34,892 nucleotides of DNA from Agrobacterium fabrum (GCA_003241215.1 QFOL01000011.1:1-34892); one strand, 5' to 3'. Numbered from the stretch's first letter, positions 15,397-23,457 are shown. Notes: generated from the sequence alone by a model not told the origin. Numbers and translations: made by a program.

Positions 15397-16758
15397 ATGG
15401 AGCGCAGCTCTCTAGCCGTTATTCTCGCAGCGGGCGACAGCACGCGCATGAAGTCGTCGAAATCCAAGGTGCTGCATCCGGTTGCCGGTCGTCCGATGAT
15501 CGCACATGTGGTGGAGGCGGTGGCTGGATCGGGTGTCGGCACGGTGGCGCTCGTCGTCGGGCGCGATGCCGACAATGTCACTGCGGCCGCCAGCCTGTCG
15601 GGCCTCGAGGTTGAAGCCTTTCTTCAGACGGAACGCAGGGGCACCGGCCATGCCGTGCTTGCTGCCCGTGCCGCCATCGAGCGCGGTTTCGACGACCTGA
15701 TCGTTGCTTATGGCGACGTGCCGCTCATTACCTCGGCGACGCTCGACCGGGCGCGGGAGGCGATTGCTTCGGGCGCTGACGTTGCCGTGATCGGTTTCCA
15801 TACCGATCGACCCACGGGATATGGCCGGTTGCTGGTCGAAAATGGCGAGCTGGTGGCGATCCGCGAGGAAAAGGACGCCACCGACGAAGAGCGCAAGGTG
15901 ACCTGGTGCAATAGCGGCCTGATGGCGATCAATGGCCGCAACGCGCTGGACCTGCTCGACCGGATCGGCAACGCCAATGTAAAGGGCGAATATTATCTGA
16001 CCGACGTGGTCGAAATCGCCCGTTCGCTCGGCCGCCGCGCCGTTGCCATCGACGCGCCGGAAAACGAGCTGGTCGGCTGCAACAACCGCGCCGAACTGGC
16101 CTTTATCGAAAAGCTCTGGCAGGAACGCCGCCGTCATGAATTGATGGTGGATGGCGTCTCGATGATTGCGCCCGAAACCGTCTTCCTCTCCTTCGATACG
16201 AAGATCGGGCAGGATGCGCTGATCGAACCCAATGTCGTCTTCGGTCCCGGTGTGACCATCGCGCCTGGCGCGGTGATCCATGCCTTCTCGCATCTGGAAG
16301 GCGCGCATGTCGCCGAAGGTGCGACTGTCGGTCCCTATGCGCGGCTGCGGCCGGGTGCGAACCTGCATGCCAATGCTAAGGTCGGCAATTTCTGCGAGGT
16401 CAAGAAGGCCGAGATCGGCGAGGGCACCAAGGTCAACCATCTGACCTATATCGGCGATGCTGTCGTTGGTGCCGGCAGCAATATCGGTGCGGGCACCATT
16501 ACCTGCAATTATGACGGCTACAACAAGTTCGAAACGCGGATCGGCGCGAACAGCTTCGTCGGCTCCAACTCGTCGCTGGTCGCGCCCGTGACGATTGGAG
16601 ACGGGGCTTATATTGCTTCCGGCAGTGTGATTACCGACGATGTGCCCGCCGATGCGCTGGCCTTTGGGCGTGCGCGCCAGGAGGTGAAGCCGGGCCGGGC
16701 AGCCGTGGTGCGCGAGCGGGCCAAGGCGCTGAAAGAAGCCAGGAAAAAATCGTCCTGA
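15397..16758 (+). CDS. glmU: Bifunctional GlmU: GlcN-1-P acetyltransferase / GlcNAc-1-P uridyltransferase
   Basis: GlmU acetylates glucosamine-1-phosphate and then joins it to UTP, giving UDP-GlcNAc for peptidoglycan and lipid A. The 453-residue product has an N-terminal nucleotidyltransferase domain ([26 protein letters not shown]) to about residue 230 and a left-handed beta-helix of hexapeptide repeats after about 250, ending with the active-site region [13 protein letters not shown]. The nucleotide loop has Asp-Ser where many homologues have Gly-Thr or Lys-Gly; this seems within family variation. An in-frame ATG 93 nt upstream lacks a ribosome site; the chosen ATG follows GGAGG by five to six bases. 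Confidence 0.96.
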   Translation: MERSSLAVILAAGDSTRMKSSKSKVLHPVAGRPMIAHVVEAVAGSGVGTVALVVGRDADNVTAAASLSGLEVEAFLQTERRGTGHAVLAARAAIERGFDDLIVAYGDVPLITSATLDRAREAIASGADVAVIGFHTDRPTGYGRLLVENGELVAIREEKDATDEERKVTWCNSGLMAINGRNALDLLDRIGNANVKGEYYLTDVVEIARSLGRRAVAIDAPENELVGCNNRAELAFIEKLWQERRRHELMVDGVSMIAPETVFLSFDTKIGQDALIEPNVVFGPGVTIAPGAVIHAFSHLEGAHVAEGATVGPYARLRPGANLHANAKVGNFCEVKKAEIGEGTKVNHLTYIGDAVVGAGSNIGAGTITCNYDGYNKFETRIGANSFVGSNSSLVAPVTIGDGAYIASGSVITDDVPADALAFGRARQEVKPGRAAVVRERAKALKEARKKSS

Positions 16759-16825
16759 CGGACGTTACCAAGCGATACTGAAAGTGACCGGCGGCACAAT
16801 TGCCGATTTCAGATAAACGGTTAAA

Positions 16826-16869
16826 GCATTTCCAGTAAAACTGCGTAGCGGTTTTACATCCGGAAATGC
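16826..16869. repeat. Palindromic intergenic element upstream of glmS
   Basis: GCATTTCC (16826-16833) pairs with GGAAATGC (16862-16869), and GTAAAACTGC (16835-16844) with GCGGTTTTAC (16848-16857) apart from one T-G pair, giving a long imperfect hairpin with a three-base loop. It resembles the small palindromic elements scattered through Rhizobiaceae intergenic regions. It occupies much of the glmU-glmS gap; the rest of 16759-16962 must include the glmS promoter, which I cannot place. Confidence 0.7.
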
Positions 16870-16962
16870 GTCAGAACAAAAAGCTAGGGTATTTTCGCAT
16901 TTCAGGCAAAGGCGGAAATACTGTGATGGTTTCGGCGAAGAGATCGCCGTCTGGAGAAATAT

Positions 16963-18789
16963 ATGTGCGGAATTGTCGGAATTGTCGGAACCCAGCCCGT
17001 TGCTGAACGGCTTGTCGATGCACTGAAGCGTCTCGAATATCGCGGTTACGATTCGGCTGGCGTCGCCACCATCGACAATGGCGCGATGGATCGCCGCCGG
17101 GCGGAAGGCAAGCTGTTCAATCTGGAAAAGCTGGTTTCGGAAAAGCCGCTGCCGGGCGTCGTCGGCATTGCCCATACGCGCTGGGCGACCCATGGCGTGC
17201 CGAACGAGACCAATGCCCACCCGCATTTCGTTGAGGGCGTGGCTGTCGTCCATAACGGCATCATCGAGAACTTCGCCGAATTGCGCGACGAATTGACCGC
17301 CGAGGGCGCTACCTTCACCACCCAGACGGATACTGAAGTGGTGGCGCAGCTTCTGGCGAAATATACCCGCGAAGGTCTTGGCCATCGCGAGGCGATGCTG
17401 AAGATGCTGAACCGCGTCACCGGCGCCTATGCGCTGGTCGTCATGTTCCAGGATGACCCCGGCACGCTGCTTTCGGCGCGCTCCGGTCCGCCGCTCGCCG
17501 TCGGTTATGGACGCGGCGAAATGTTTCTCGGTTCGGATGCCATCGCGCTGTCGCCCTTCACCAACGAGATCACCTATCTGGTGGATGGCGACTGCGCCAT
17601 CGTGACCCGGCAGGGCGCCGAGATCATCGATTTTTCCGGCAAGCCGGTGAAGCGCGAGCGGCAGATCTCGCAGGCGACGGCCTATGTGGTCGACAAGGGT
17701 AACCACCGCCACTTCATGGAAAAGGAAATCTATGAGCAGCCGGAAGTCATTTCCCATGCACTCAGCCATTACGTGGATTTCGCTTCCAGGACCGTGAAGC
17801 AGGCCGATAAGGCCATCGATTTCGCCAAGCTTTCCGGGCTTGCCATTTCCGCCTGCGGCACGGCCTATCTCTCCGGCCTGATCGGCAAATACTGGTTCGA
17901 GCGTTATGCCCGCCTGCCGGTGGAAATCGATGTCGCCTCGGAATTCCGTTATCGCGAAATCCCACTCGTTCCCACGCAGGCTGCCCTGTTCATTTCGCAA
18001 TCGGGCGAAACCGCCGATACGCTGGCGGCCCTGCGTTATTGCCAGCAGGAGGGGCTGAAGATCGGCGCGGTGGTCAATACGCGTGAATCGACCATGGCGC
18101 GTGAATCGGATGCGATCTTTCCGATCTTGGCCGGTCCGGAAATCGGGGTGGCCTCCACCAAGGCTTTCACCTGCCAGCTTGCCGTGCTCGCTTCACTTGC
18201 CGTTGCGGCCGGAAAAGCACGCGGCACAATCACGCCTCAGCAGGAAACCGAACTGGTTCGCCACCTGATCGAGATGCCGCGCATCATGAGCAAGGTTCTC
18301 AACAGCATTCAGCCGCAGATCGAGGCGCTGTCGCGCGATCTCTCCCGTTTCAAGGACGTGCTTTATCTCGGCCGCGGCACCAGCTTCCCGCTGGCGCTGG
18401 AAGGCGCGCTGAAGCTCAAGGAAATCTCCTATATCCACGCCGAAGGTTATGCCGCCGGCGAGCTGAAACATGGGCCTATCGCGCTGATCGATGAGAACAT
18501 GCCTGTCATCGTCATTGCGCCGCATGACCGCTTCTTCGAAAAGACCGTCTCGAACATGCAGGAAGTCGCCGCGCGCGGCGGCCGCATCATCTTCATCACC
18601 GACGAGAAGGGCGCTGCCGCCTCCAAGCTCGACACCATGGCGACGATCACCCTGCCCAATGTCGATGAATTGATCGCGCCGATGGTCTTTTCACTGCCGA
18701 TCCAGCTGCTTGCCTATCACACCGCTGTCTTCATGGGCACGGATGTGGACCAGCCGCGCAATCTGGCGAAATCGGTGACGGTGGAATGA
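16963..18789 (+). CDS. glmS: Glutamine-fructose-6-phosphate aminotransferase (isomerizing)
   Basis: GlmS makes glucosamine-6-phosphate from fructose-6-phosphate and glutamine, the committed step to amino sugars. The 608-residue product starts MCGIVGIVG, so Cys is N-terminal after Met removal and acts as the glutaminase nucleophile. The GATase type 2 domain spans about 1-240 (with HTRWATHG), followed by two SIS sugar-isomerase domains (SACGTAYLSG, SQSGETADT; then RGTSFPLALEGALKLKEIS). The C-terminus DQPRNLAKSVTVE is the conserved tail. A GGAG lies seven to eight bases before the ATG. Its stop overlaps the GNAT start by ATGA. No glmS ribozyme is visible upstream. Confidence 0.97.
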   Translation: MCGIVGIVGTQPVAERLVDALKRLEYRGYDSAGVATIDNGAMDRRRAEGKLFNLEKLVSEKPLPGVVGIAHTRWATHGVPNETNAHPHFVEGVAVVHNGIIENFAELRDELTAEGATFTTQTDTEVVAQLLAKYTREGLGHREAMLKMLNRVTGAYALVVMFQDDPGTLLSARSGPPLAVGYGRGEMFLGSDAIALSPFTNEITYLVDGDCAIVTRQGAEIIDFSGKPVKRERQISQATAYVVDKGNHRHFMEKEIYEQPEVISHALSHYVDFASRTVKQADKAIDFAKLSGLAISACGTAYLSGLIGKYWFERYARLPVEIDVASEFRYREIPLVPTQAALFISQSGETADTLAALRYCQQEGLKIGAVVNTRESTMARESDAIFPILAGPEIGVASTKAFTCQLAVLASLAVAAGKARGTITPQQETELVRHLIEMPRIMSKVLNSIQPQIEALSRDLSRFKDVLYLGRGTSFPLALEGALKLKEISYIHAEGYAAGELKHGPIALIDENMPVIVIAPHDRFFEKTVSNMQEVAARGGRIIFITDEKGAAASKLDTMATITLPNVDELIAPMVFSLPIQLLAYHTAVFMGTDVDQPRNLAKSVTVE

Positions 18790-19289
18790 TCATCCGGCCG
18801 GAGCGGCAGGGCGACGAAGAGGCGATTGCCCGCGTTACGGAAGATGCCTTCCGTAACGTCGATTACAGCGACAAGACGGAACATCTGATCGTCGAGCGGT
18901 TGCGCAGGGCGGGTGCGCTCACGGTTTCCCTGGTTGCCGAGGACAGCGAAGGCATCATCGGCCATGTCGGCTTTTCGCCGGTGAGGCTCACCAGCGGCGA
19001 GACTGGCTGGTTCTGCCTCGCGCCGCTTTCGGTGACACCGGAGCGACAGGGGCAGGGCGTCGGTTCAGGACTGGTGCGGGACGGGCTCGCCGTTCTGGAG
19101 CGTCTGAATGCTTCGGGCGTGGTCGTCGCGGGCGATCCGGACTATTATGGCCGCTTCGGTTTTCGCCATGTCGAAGGGGTGAGCGCGGCAGGGATTCCTG
19201 ACGAATATTTCACAGTTCTTCGCTTGCATGGTGGAACTCCATCCGGCATTGTCGGTTTTCATCCGGGTTTCGATGGCGACAACGCTTAA
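18786..19289 (+). CDS. GNAT family N-acetyltransferase (YhbS-like)
   Basis: A 167-residue single-domain GNAT protein. The acetyl-CoA site is clear: LAPLSVTPERQGQGVGSGLV contains the Q/R-x-x-G-x-G loop at about residues 91-97, followed by YYGRFGF typical of the YhbS (COG3153) group. The acceptor substrate is unknown. Its ATG overlaps the glmS stop (ATGA), so it depends on glmS transcription and probably on translational coupling. DUF502 follows 13 bp later. A role near amino-sugar metabolism is possible but rests only on this arrangement. Confidence 0.85.
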   Translation: MIIRPERQGDEEAIARVTEDAFRNVDYSDKTEHLIVERLRRAGALTVSLVAEDSEGIIGHVGFSPVRLTSGETGWFCLAPLSVTPERQGQGVGSGLVRDGLAVLERLNASGVVVAGDPDYYGRFGFRHVEGVSAAGIPDEYFTVLRLHGGTPSGIVGFHPGFDGDNA

Positions 19290-19302
19290 TTCCGAACGGT
19301 AA

Positions 19303-19971
19303 ATGACCGATATTCCAGTCAAAATTTCATTCGCAGCCCGCCTGCGCAATAGTTTCCTCACGGGCGTTCTGATCCTCGCACCCGTCACCATCACCATGTG
19401 GCTGGTGTGGAGCTTCCTGCAATGGGCGGATAGCTGGGTTAAGCCCTATATTCCCGCCCGCTACGATCCCGAGCAATATTTCGATGTGGCGATCCCCGGC
19501 TTCGGGCTGCTGATCGCCGTCGTTGGTATCACCCTCATCGGTTTTCTCGGCAATAATCTCATCGGCAAATGGATCGTCGGCGTTGGTGAGTCCATTCTCA
19601 ACCGCATGCCGCTGGTGCGGCCGATCTACAAGAGCATCAAGCAGCTGTTCGAATCCGTTCTGAAGGAGCATGCGAATTCCTTCAAGAAGGTCGGCCTGAT
19701 CGAGTTTCCGTCGTCCGGTACATGGGCGATGGTCTTTGTCGCCTCCGAAGCCAAGGGCGAACTTGCCCATCGTTTCAACGAAATGGGCCAGGAAATGGTC
19801 GCCGTCTTCCTGCCGCCCACACCGGTGCCGACGGCAGGTTTCCTGCTGTTCGTGCCGAAAGACAAGATCGTGATGCTGGACATGACGCCGGAAGATGCGG
19901 CAAAGCTCTTGATATCCGGTGGTCTGGTGGCTCCGGATTTCACGCCGCCGAAGATGATTGCGCCGGTTTGA
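19303..19971 (+). CDS. DUF502 family membrane protein
   Basis: A 222-residue protein of the conserved DUF502 family, of unknown function. Two membrane helices are evident: residues about 15-40 (FLTGVLILAPVTITMWLVW) and about 62-88 (IPGFGLLIAVVGITLIGFLG). The soluble C-terminal half contains MPLVRPIYKSIKQLFESVL and PTPVPTAGFLLFVPK, both family hallmarks. No good ribosome site is visible before the ATG; with 13 bp after the GNAT stop, reinitiation is likely. Its stop lies three bases from the convergent VapC stop. Confidence 0.85.
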   Translation: MTDIPVKISFAARLRNSFLTGVLILAPVTITMWLVWSFLQWADSWVKPYIPARYDPEQYFDVAIPGFGLLIAVVGITLIGFLGNNLIGKWIVGVGESILNRMPLVRPIYKSIKQLFESVLKEHANSFKKVGLIEFPSSGTWAMVFVASEAKGELAHRFNEMGQEMVAVFLPPTPVPTAGFLLFVPKDKIVMLDMTPEDAAKLLISGGLVAPDFTPPKMIAPV

Positions 19972-19974
19972 CGG

Positions 19975-20358
19975 TTAGAGAACGCCGAGGACGTCCGTCT
20001 GCGAAAAGTCGTTGCCGACATAAAGCAAAGGGCAGCCCTCGTTTTTCGCCAGTTCGTAGGCAAAACAGTCGCCGAAATTCAGTCCGGCAGGATGAATGCC
20101 CTTGCCCCAGATGCGGTAAGCTTCGGAAACGCCATGCGCCGATTTGGGGGTGACGGGTCTGATTTCGGCGCTCAGACCTTCGATCAGCATCTCCAGTTCC
20201 CGGCTGCGGTCACGCCGCTGCGCCACGATCATGGTTTCCGCAAGCGTACCGGCGGAAATGAGCAGAGGCTCATCCGTTTCGAGAGCTGCGGCGCAGGCAT
20301 CCGCTTTGGGCTCATCAAGCAGGATCGCCATCAGAGCCGACGTATCGATAACGATCAT
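19975..20358 (-). CDS. vapC: PIN-domain toxin, VapC/FitB type
   Basis: A 127-residue PIN-domain protein, expected to be an Mg-dependent ribonuclease kept inactive by the antitoxin encoded just upstream. The four acidic residues that bind metal are present: Asp5 (MIVIDTSALM), Glu41 (LAETMIV), Asp97 (NFGDCFAYELA) and Asp117 (VGNDF). The start overlaps the antitoxin stop by 4 bp. The natural target is not predictable; VapC enzymes often cut tRNA or the sarcin-ricin loop. The gene is convergent with DUF502, three bases apart. Confidence 0.88.
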   Translation of the reverse strand: MIVIDTSALMAILLDEPKADACAAALETDEPLLISAGTLAETMIVAQRRDRSRELEMLIEGLSAEIRPVTPKSAHGVSEAYRIWGKGIHPAGLNFGDCFAYELAKNEGCPLLYVGNDFSQTDVLGVL

Positions 20359-20612
20359 TTCGGAAGGCCGTGCTCGTCATAGAGAAAATCCTGACTATGT
20401 GCGGCATCCGGGCCATCATCGGCTTTGTTGGCGACAGTCGCGCGCACTTTTGCGAGCGCGGCCCTGCGGGATGTTTTATCCGCCACGGCAGTGACCGGAA
20501 CCAGCCGCACGGCTGCGTGGCCATGACGGGTGAGAATGACCTCGTCACCAGCCTCGGCGCGGCGCACCAGTTCGGTAAGCTGACTTTTTGCATCCGTCAC
20601 GGATATCTGCAC
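20355..20612 (-). CDS. vapB: Phd/YefM-type antitoxin paired with VapC
   Basis: An 85-residue protein opening MQISVTDAKSQLTELVRRAE, the Phd/YefM DNA-binding fold, followed by GDEVILTRHGHAAVRLVPV; the C-terminal ~35 residues would wrap the toxin. It should neutralise VapC and repress its own promoter. The start is GTG (CAC at 20610-20612), with GAGG about nine bases upstream. The vapB symbol follows common usage for VapC partners, though the fold here is Phd/YefM. An inverted repeat directly upstream could be its operator. Confidence 0.85.
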   Translation of the reverse strand: MQISVTDAKSQLTELVRRAEAGDEVILTRHGHAAVRLVPVTAVADKTSRRAALAKVRATVANKADDGPDAAHSQDFLYDEHGLPK

Positions 20613-20613
20613 G

Positions 20614-20638
20614 GCTAACCTCGGGCGTTAAAGTTAGC
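20614..20638. promoter_or_regulatory. Inverted repeat upstream of the antitoxin gene
   Basis: GCTAAC (20614-20619) and GTTAGC (20633-20638) form a perfect 6-bp inverted repeat with a 13-bp spacer, one base before the antitoxin GTG. Position and symmetry fit an operator for antitoxin autoregulation, but this is inference. It overlaps the ribosome-binding region. Confidence 0.4.
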
Positions 20639-20666
20639 ATTAGATTAGTCCATTCAATGGACCATA

Positions 20667-20939
20667 TCAATCCTCGTCGTCCAGATCGTCCACTTCCGTG
20701 CCGGTGGTCGTGGCGTGGAAAACGGGAACGAAAAGCCGCATATAGACCAGCCGCACGCTCCAGCCTTCTTCCAGCGCCTCGCTCCAGGCCTTCTTGCGGC
20801 CGGGCTTCTTGAAGGCCTTGCCGATCGCCTTCTTTTCGCTTTTCGCAAATGTCTCGGGCTGCAGGATATTCTGCGGCGAACAGAGCGCGTAACCCTTGCG
20901 AAAGGCGGGCGGCGGGCGGCGAGGGTCGATCATGTTCAT
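20667..20939 (-). CDS. Conserved-looking small protein downstream of recG
   Basis: A 90-residue cytoplasmic protein I do not recognise by function. It has a Pro/Arg-rich start (DPRRPPPAFRKGYALCSPQN), a lysine-rich middle (KSEKKAIGKAFKKPGRKKAW), a tryptophan-containing hydrophobic core and an acidic tail (DDLDDED). The charge pattern could suit nucleic-acid or protein binding. It lies on the recG strand, its start 14 bp after the recG stop, so it is likely in the same transcript. ATG 20939 is chosen; TTG 20948 in frame is an alternative. No strong ribosome site is seen for either, so it may depend on coupling to recG. Confidence 0.65.
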   Translation of the reverse strand: MNMIDPRRPPPAFRKGYALCSPQNILQPETFAKSEKKAIGKAFKKPGRKKAWSEALEEGWSVRLVYMRLFVPVFHATTTGTEVDDLDDED

Positions 20940-20953
20940 GGTCGTCAAAACTT

Positions 20954-23059
20954 TCAGCCGGCATGCAGGAAGCGGATCGCTTCGTCACGGCGGTGCAGGT
21001 AGAGCAGGGTGCGCAGCGCATTGCCGCGCGGGCCTGTCAGTTCGGGGTCGCGTTCGATGACGTAAGCCGCGTCCTTGCGGGCGATTTCGAGAAGATCGGC
21101 ATGGGCCTCGAGGCTGGCGATGCGGAAGCCCGGCGTGCCTGATTGCCGGGTGCCGAGCAGCTCGCCTTCACCGCGCAGCTTCAAATCCTCCTCGGCGATC
21201 AGGAAGCCATCCTCGCTGTCGCGCAGGATGGAAAGCCGGGCGCGGCCGTTTTCGCTGAGCGGGCCTTTATAGAGCAGGATGCAGGTGGAGGCCTCGTCGC
21301 CGCGGCCCACACGGCCGCGCAGCTGGTGAAGCTGGGCGAGGCCGAAACGTTCCGCGTGTTCAATGACCATGATCGTCGCATCCGGCACGTCGACGCCCAC
21401 TTCCACCACGGTCGTCGCCACCAGCAGCCGGGTTTCGCCGTTCTTGAAGGCCAGCATGGCGGCGTCCTTCTCCGGGCCGCTCATGCGTCCGTGGATAAGG
21501 CCGATATTGGCGCCAAGCATCTGCGAGAGAACCGCATGTCGCTCCTCCGCCGACGTCAGGTCGGATTCTTCCGTTTCCTCGACCAGCGGGCAGATCCAGT
21601 AGGCCTTCTTGCCATCCTTCAGCGCTGAACGCAGCCGCTCGACAATGTCGCCGATTCGTTCGGTGGGGATCGTGACCGTCTGGATGGGTTTGCGGCCGGC
21701 CGGTTTTTCGGTGAGCTTGGAGACATCCATGTCCCCGAAAGCGGCCAGAACCAGCGTGCGTGGAATGGGTGTGGCGGTCATGACCAGCATATGCGGCGTG
21801 ATGCCCTTGGCGGTGAGGCGCAGGCGCTGGTGCACGCCGAAACGGTGCTGTTCGTCCACCACGGCCAGCACGAGGTTCCTGTAACTCACGCTGTCCTGAA
21901 ACAGCGCATGGGTGCCGATGACGATCTGCGCTTCGCCGGAGGCCACGCGCTCCTCGATCTCGCGGCGCTCCTTGCCCTTGGTGCGGCCGGTCAGCACTTC
22001 GACGGTGATGCCCGCTGCCTGAGCAAGTTTGGATATGGTGGCGTAATGCTGGCGGGCGAGGATTTCGGTCGGGGCCATCAGCACCGCCTGTCCGCCGGCC
22101 TCCACCGCCGTTGCCATGGCCATCAGCGCCACCAGCGTCTTGCCCGCACCGACATCGCCCTGCAGCAGCCGCAACATGCGGTCTTCGCCGGCCATGTCGG
22201 TTAGGATATCTTTCACCGCAGCGCTCTGGCTTGCCGTCAGCGAGAAGGGCAGTTGCGACAGGATTTTTGCGGCGACATCACCCTTGGCGCGGATCGGCTG
22301 GCCCGCCACCTTGCGCAGCCGTTGGCGCACCAGCGCCAGTGACAATTGCCCGGCGAGAAACTCGTCATAGGCAAGCCGCCGGCGCGCCGGAGCCTGCGGC
22401 TCGATATCGGCGCTGTCGCGCGGGTCGTGCAGCTCGCGGAAGCTCGAGGCGACATCACCGAAACCTTGCCGAGTCTTGAGCGTCTCATCGATCCATTCCG
22501 GAAAGACCGGCAGCTTCGACAGCCCGCCTTCGATGGCGCGGCGCAGCACCTTGGGCGATAGACCGGCGGTCATGGGATAGACCGCTTCCACCAAAGGCAG
22601 GTTTTCCGCCTCTGATAGTTTCACCATGAAATCCGGATGCACCATGGAGGCGCGGCCGTTGAACCAGTCCACCTTGCCGCTGACGAGAACCTCTTCATCG
22701 ACGGGCAGGGCCTTCGACAGCCAGTCGCCCTTGGCGCGGAAGAAGGTCAGCGCCAGTTCGCCGGTTTCGTCATGCAGGAAGACGCGATAGGGCGCGTTGC
22801 GGTTTCCCGGCGGTGGCGGCTGGTGGCGGTCGACGCGTCCCTGAATGGTGACAATGGCGCCGGGGCTGGCCAGCGCAATGCCGGGGCGGTTGCGGCGGTC
22901 GATAACGTTGGATGGCGCGTGGAACAGGAGATCGATCACGCGGGTATCGTCGGCGCTTTCCCGGCTCAAGAGCTTGGCCAGAAGATCGGCAAGTTTCGGC
23001 CCCACACCGGCAAGGGTGGAGACGGAGGCAAACAGCGGATCGAGAATGGCCGGGCGCAT
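20954..23059 (-). CDS. recG: ATP-dependent DNA helicase RecG
   Basis: RecG regresses stalled replication forks and branch-migrates Holliday junctions and R-loops. The 701-residue protein has the N-terminal wedge/OB domain (GAIVTIQGRVDRH and ELALTFFRAKGDW, about residues 65-120), then helicase motifs: GDVGAGKT (Walker A, about 301-308), VVDEQHRFGVHQR (DEQH box, about 398), MTATPIPRTL (motif III), HGRM and the RGRVGRGD motif VI region. Length and order are normal. No strong Shine-Dalgarno precedes the ATG. It is divergent from the sdhE-mfd pair, with repeats in between. Confidence 0.97.
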   Translation of the reverse strand: MRPAILDPLFASVSTLAGVGPKLADLLAKLLSRESADDTRVIDLLFHAPSNVIDRRNRPGIALASPGAIVTIQGRVDRHQPPPPGNRNAPYRVFLHDETGELALTFFRAKGDWLSKALPVDEEVLVSGKVDWFNGRASMVHPDFMVKLSEAENLPLVEAVYPMTAGLSPKVLRRAIEGGLSKLPVFPEWIDETLKTRQGFGDVASSFRELHDPRDSADIEPQAPARRRLAYDEFLAGQLSLALVRQRLRKVAGQPIRAKGDVAAKILSQLPFSLTASQSAAVKDILTDMAGEDRMLRLLQGDVGAGKTLVALMAMATAVEAGGQAVLMAPTEILARQHYATISKLAQAAGITVEVLTGRTKGKERREIEERVASGEAQIVIGTHALFQDSVSYRNLVLAVVDEQHRFGVHQRLRLTAKGITPHMLVMTATPIPRTLVLAAFGDMDVSKLTEKPAGRKPIQTVTIPTERIGDIVERLRSALKDGKKAYWICPLVEETEESDLTSAEERHAVLSQMLGANIGLIHGRMSGPEKDAAMLAFKNGETRLLVATTVVEVGVDVPDATIMVIEHAERFGLAQLHQLRGRVGRGDEASTCILLYKGPLSENGRARLSILRDSEDGFLIAEEDLKLRGEGELLGTRQSGTPGFRIASLEAHADLLEIARKDAAYVIERDPELTGPRGNALRTLLYLHRRDEAIRFLHAG

Positions 23060-23170
23060 GGGTCAGCAAAATCGGGGAAGGGGGCGGCTTATGCAAGACT
23101 TCGCTGGCCACAAAGGCGGGTTATCACCGGCAGATTTTCACCGCCGTGGCATTATTTCGATAAAAACCGG

Positions 23171-23200
23171 TTCCCAAGCGTTCGCCTCCTGTTCTATAGG
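23171..23200 (+). promoter_or_regulatory. Possible promoter in front of the short ORF and sdhE
   Basis: TTCCCA (23171-23176) and TATAGG (23195-23200) are 18 bp apart. The -10 box is fair, the -35 box weak. Transcription from here would start near 23207, almost at the ATG of the short ORF, and could continue into sdhE-mfd. Confidence 0.25.
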
Positions 23201-23203
23201 AGG
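23185..23203 (+). promoter_or_regulatory. Hairpin covering a perfect Shine-Dalgarno
   Basis: CCTCCT (23185-23190) is the exact complement of AGGAGG (23198-23203), with a 7-nt loop. The AGGAGG stands five bases before ATG 23209. If transcribed from further upstream, the ribosome site would be hidden in this stem. Confidence 0.4.
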
Positions 23204-23208
23204 TCGTA

Positions 23209-23379
23209 ATGGACGGCACAAAGATTGAGCAGCGGGCTGCAAGTTCGAAGCCTGCTGTTTTCCGGGACGCCCACCTCTCCCTCATCCCTGTGCTTGTCAC
23301 AGGGATCCAGCCAGCCCAAGTCCTTGGGCTGAGTGAAGTCTTTCCGTCGCGCAGACGCGCGTCGGCTGGATTCCTGTGA
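23209..23379 (+). CDS. Candidate 56-residue short ORF running into a repeat
   Basis: ATG 23209 is preceded by a perfect AGGAGG at five bases, the best ribosome site in the window. The frame gives 56 residues ending at TGA 23377-23379. The first ~20 residues (MDGTKIEQRAASSKPAVFRD) come from unique sequence; the rest is read through the inverted-repeat element at 23279-23397, so the original C-terminus may have been replaced by repeat insertion. No homology is recognised. It could be a leader peptide, a remnant of a broken gene or chance. It ends 78 bp before sdhE. Confidence 0.3.
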   Translation: MDGTKIEQRAASSKPAVFRDAHLSLIPVLVTGIQPAQVLGLSEVFPSRRRASAGFL

Positions 23380-23397
23380 CAAGCACAGGAATGAGGG
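23279..23397. repeat. Large inverted repeat (34-nt arms) between recG and sdhE
   Basis: Arms at 23279-23312 and 23364-23397 match as inverted copies at 32 of 34 positions. Each arm contains the self-complementary core CCTGTG-CTTGT-CACAGG. Between them, AGCCCAAG-TC-CTTGGGCT (about 23313-23330) makes a further hairpin. The mosaic of palindromes looks like a mobile-derived intergenic element of the Rhizobiaceae type, not a simple terminator. Together with the short ORF it fills most of 23060-23457. Confidence 0.8.
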
Positions 23398-23457
23398 TGG
23401 TGGATGGCGTGGCAGGTGAAATCATGCGCTGCAAACCGATACGGGAAGGAAAATGCG

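Noticed and set aside
16759..16962. Possible glmS-type ribozyme before glmS
   Set aside because: The glmS ribozyme belongs to Gram-positive bacteria, and I see neither its core nor its length here, only a short palindromic repeat.
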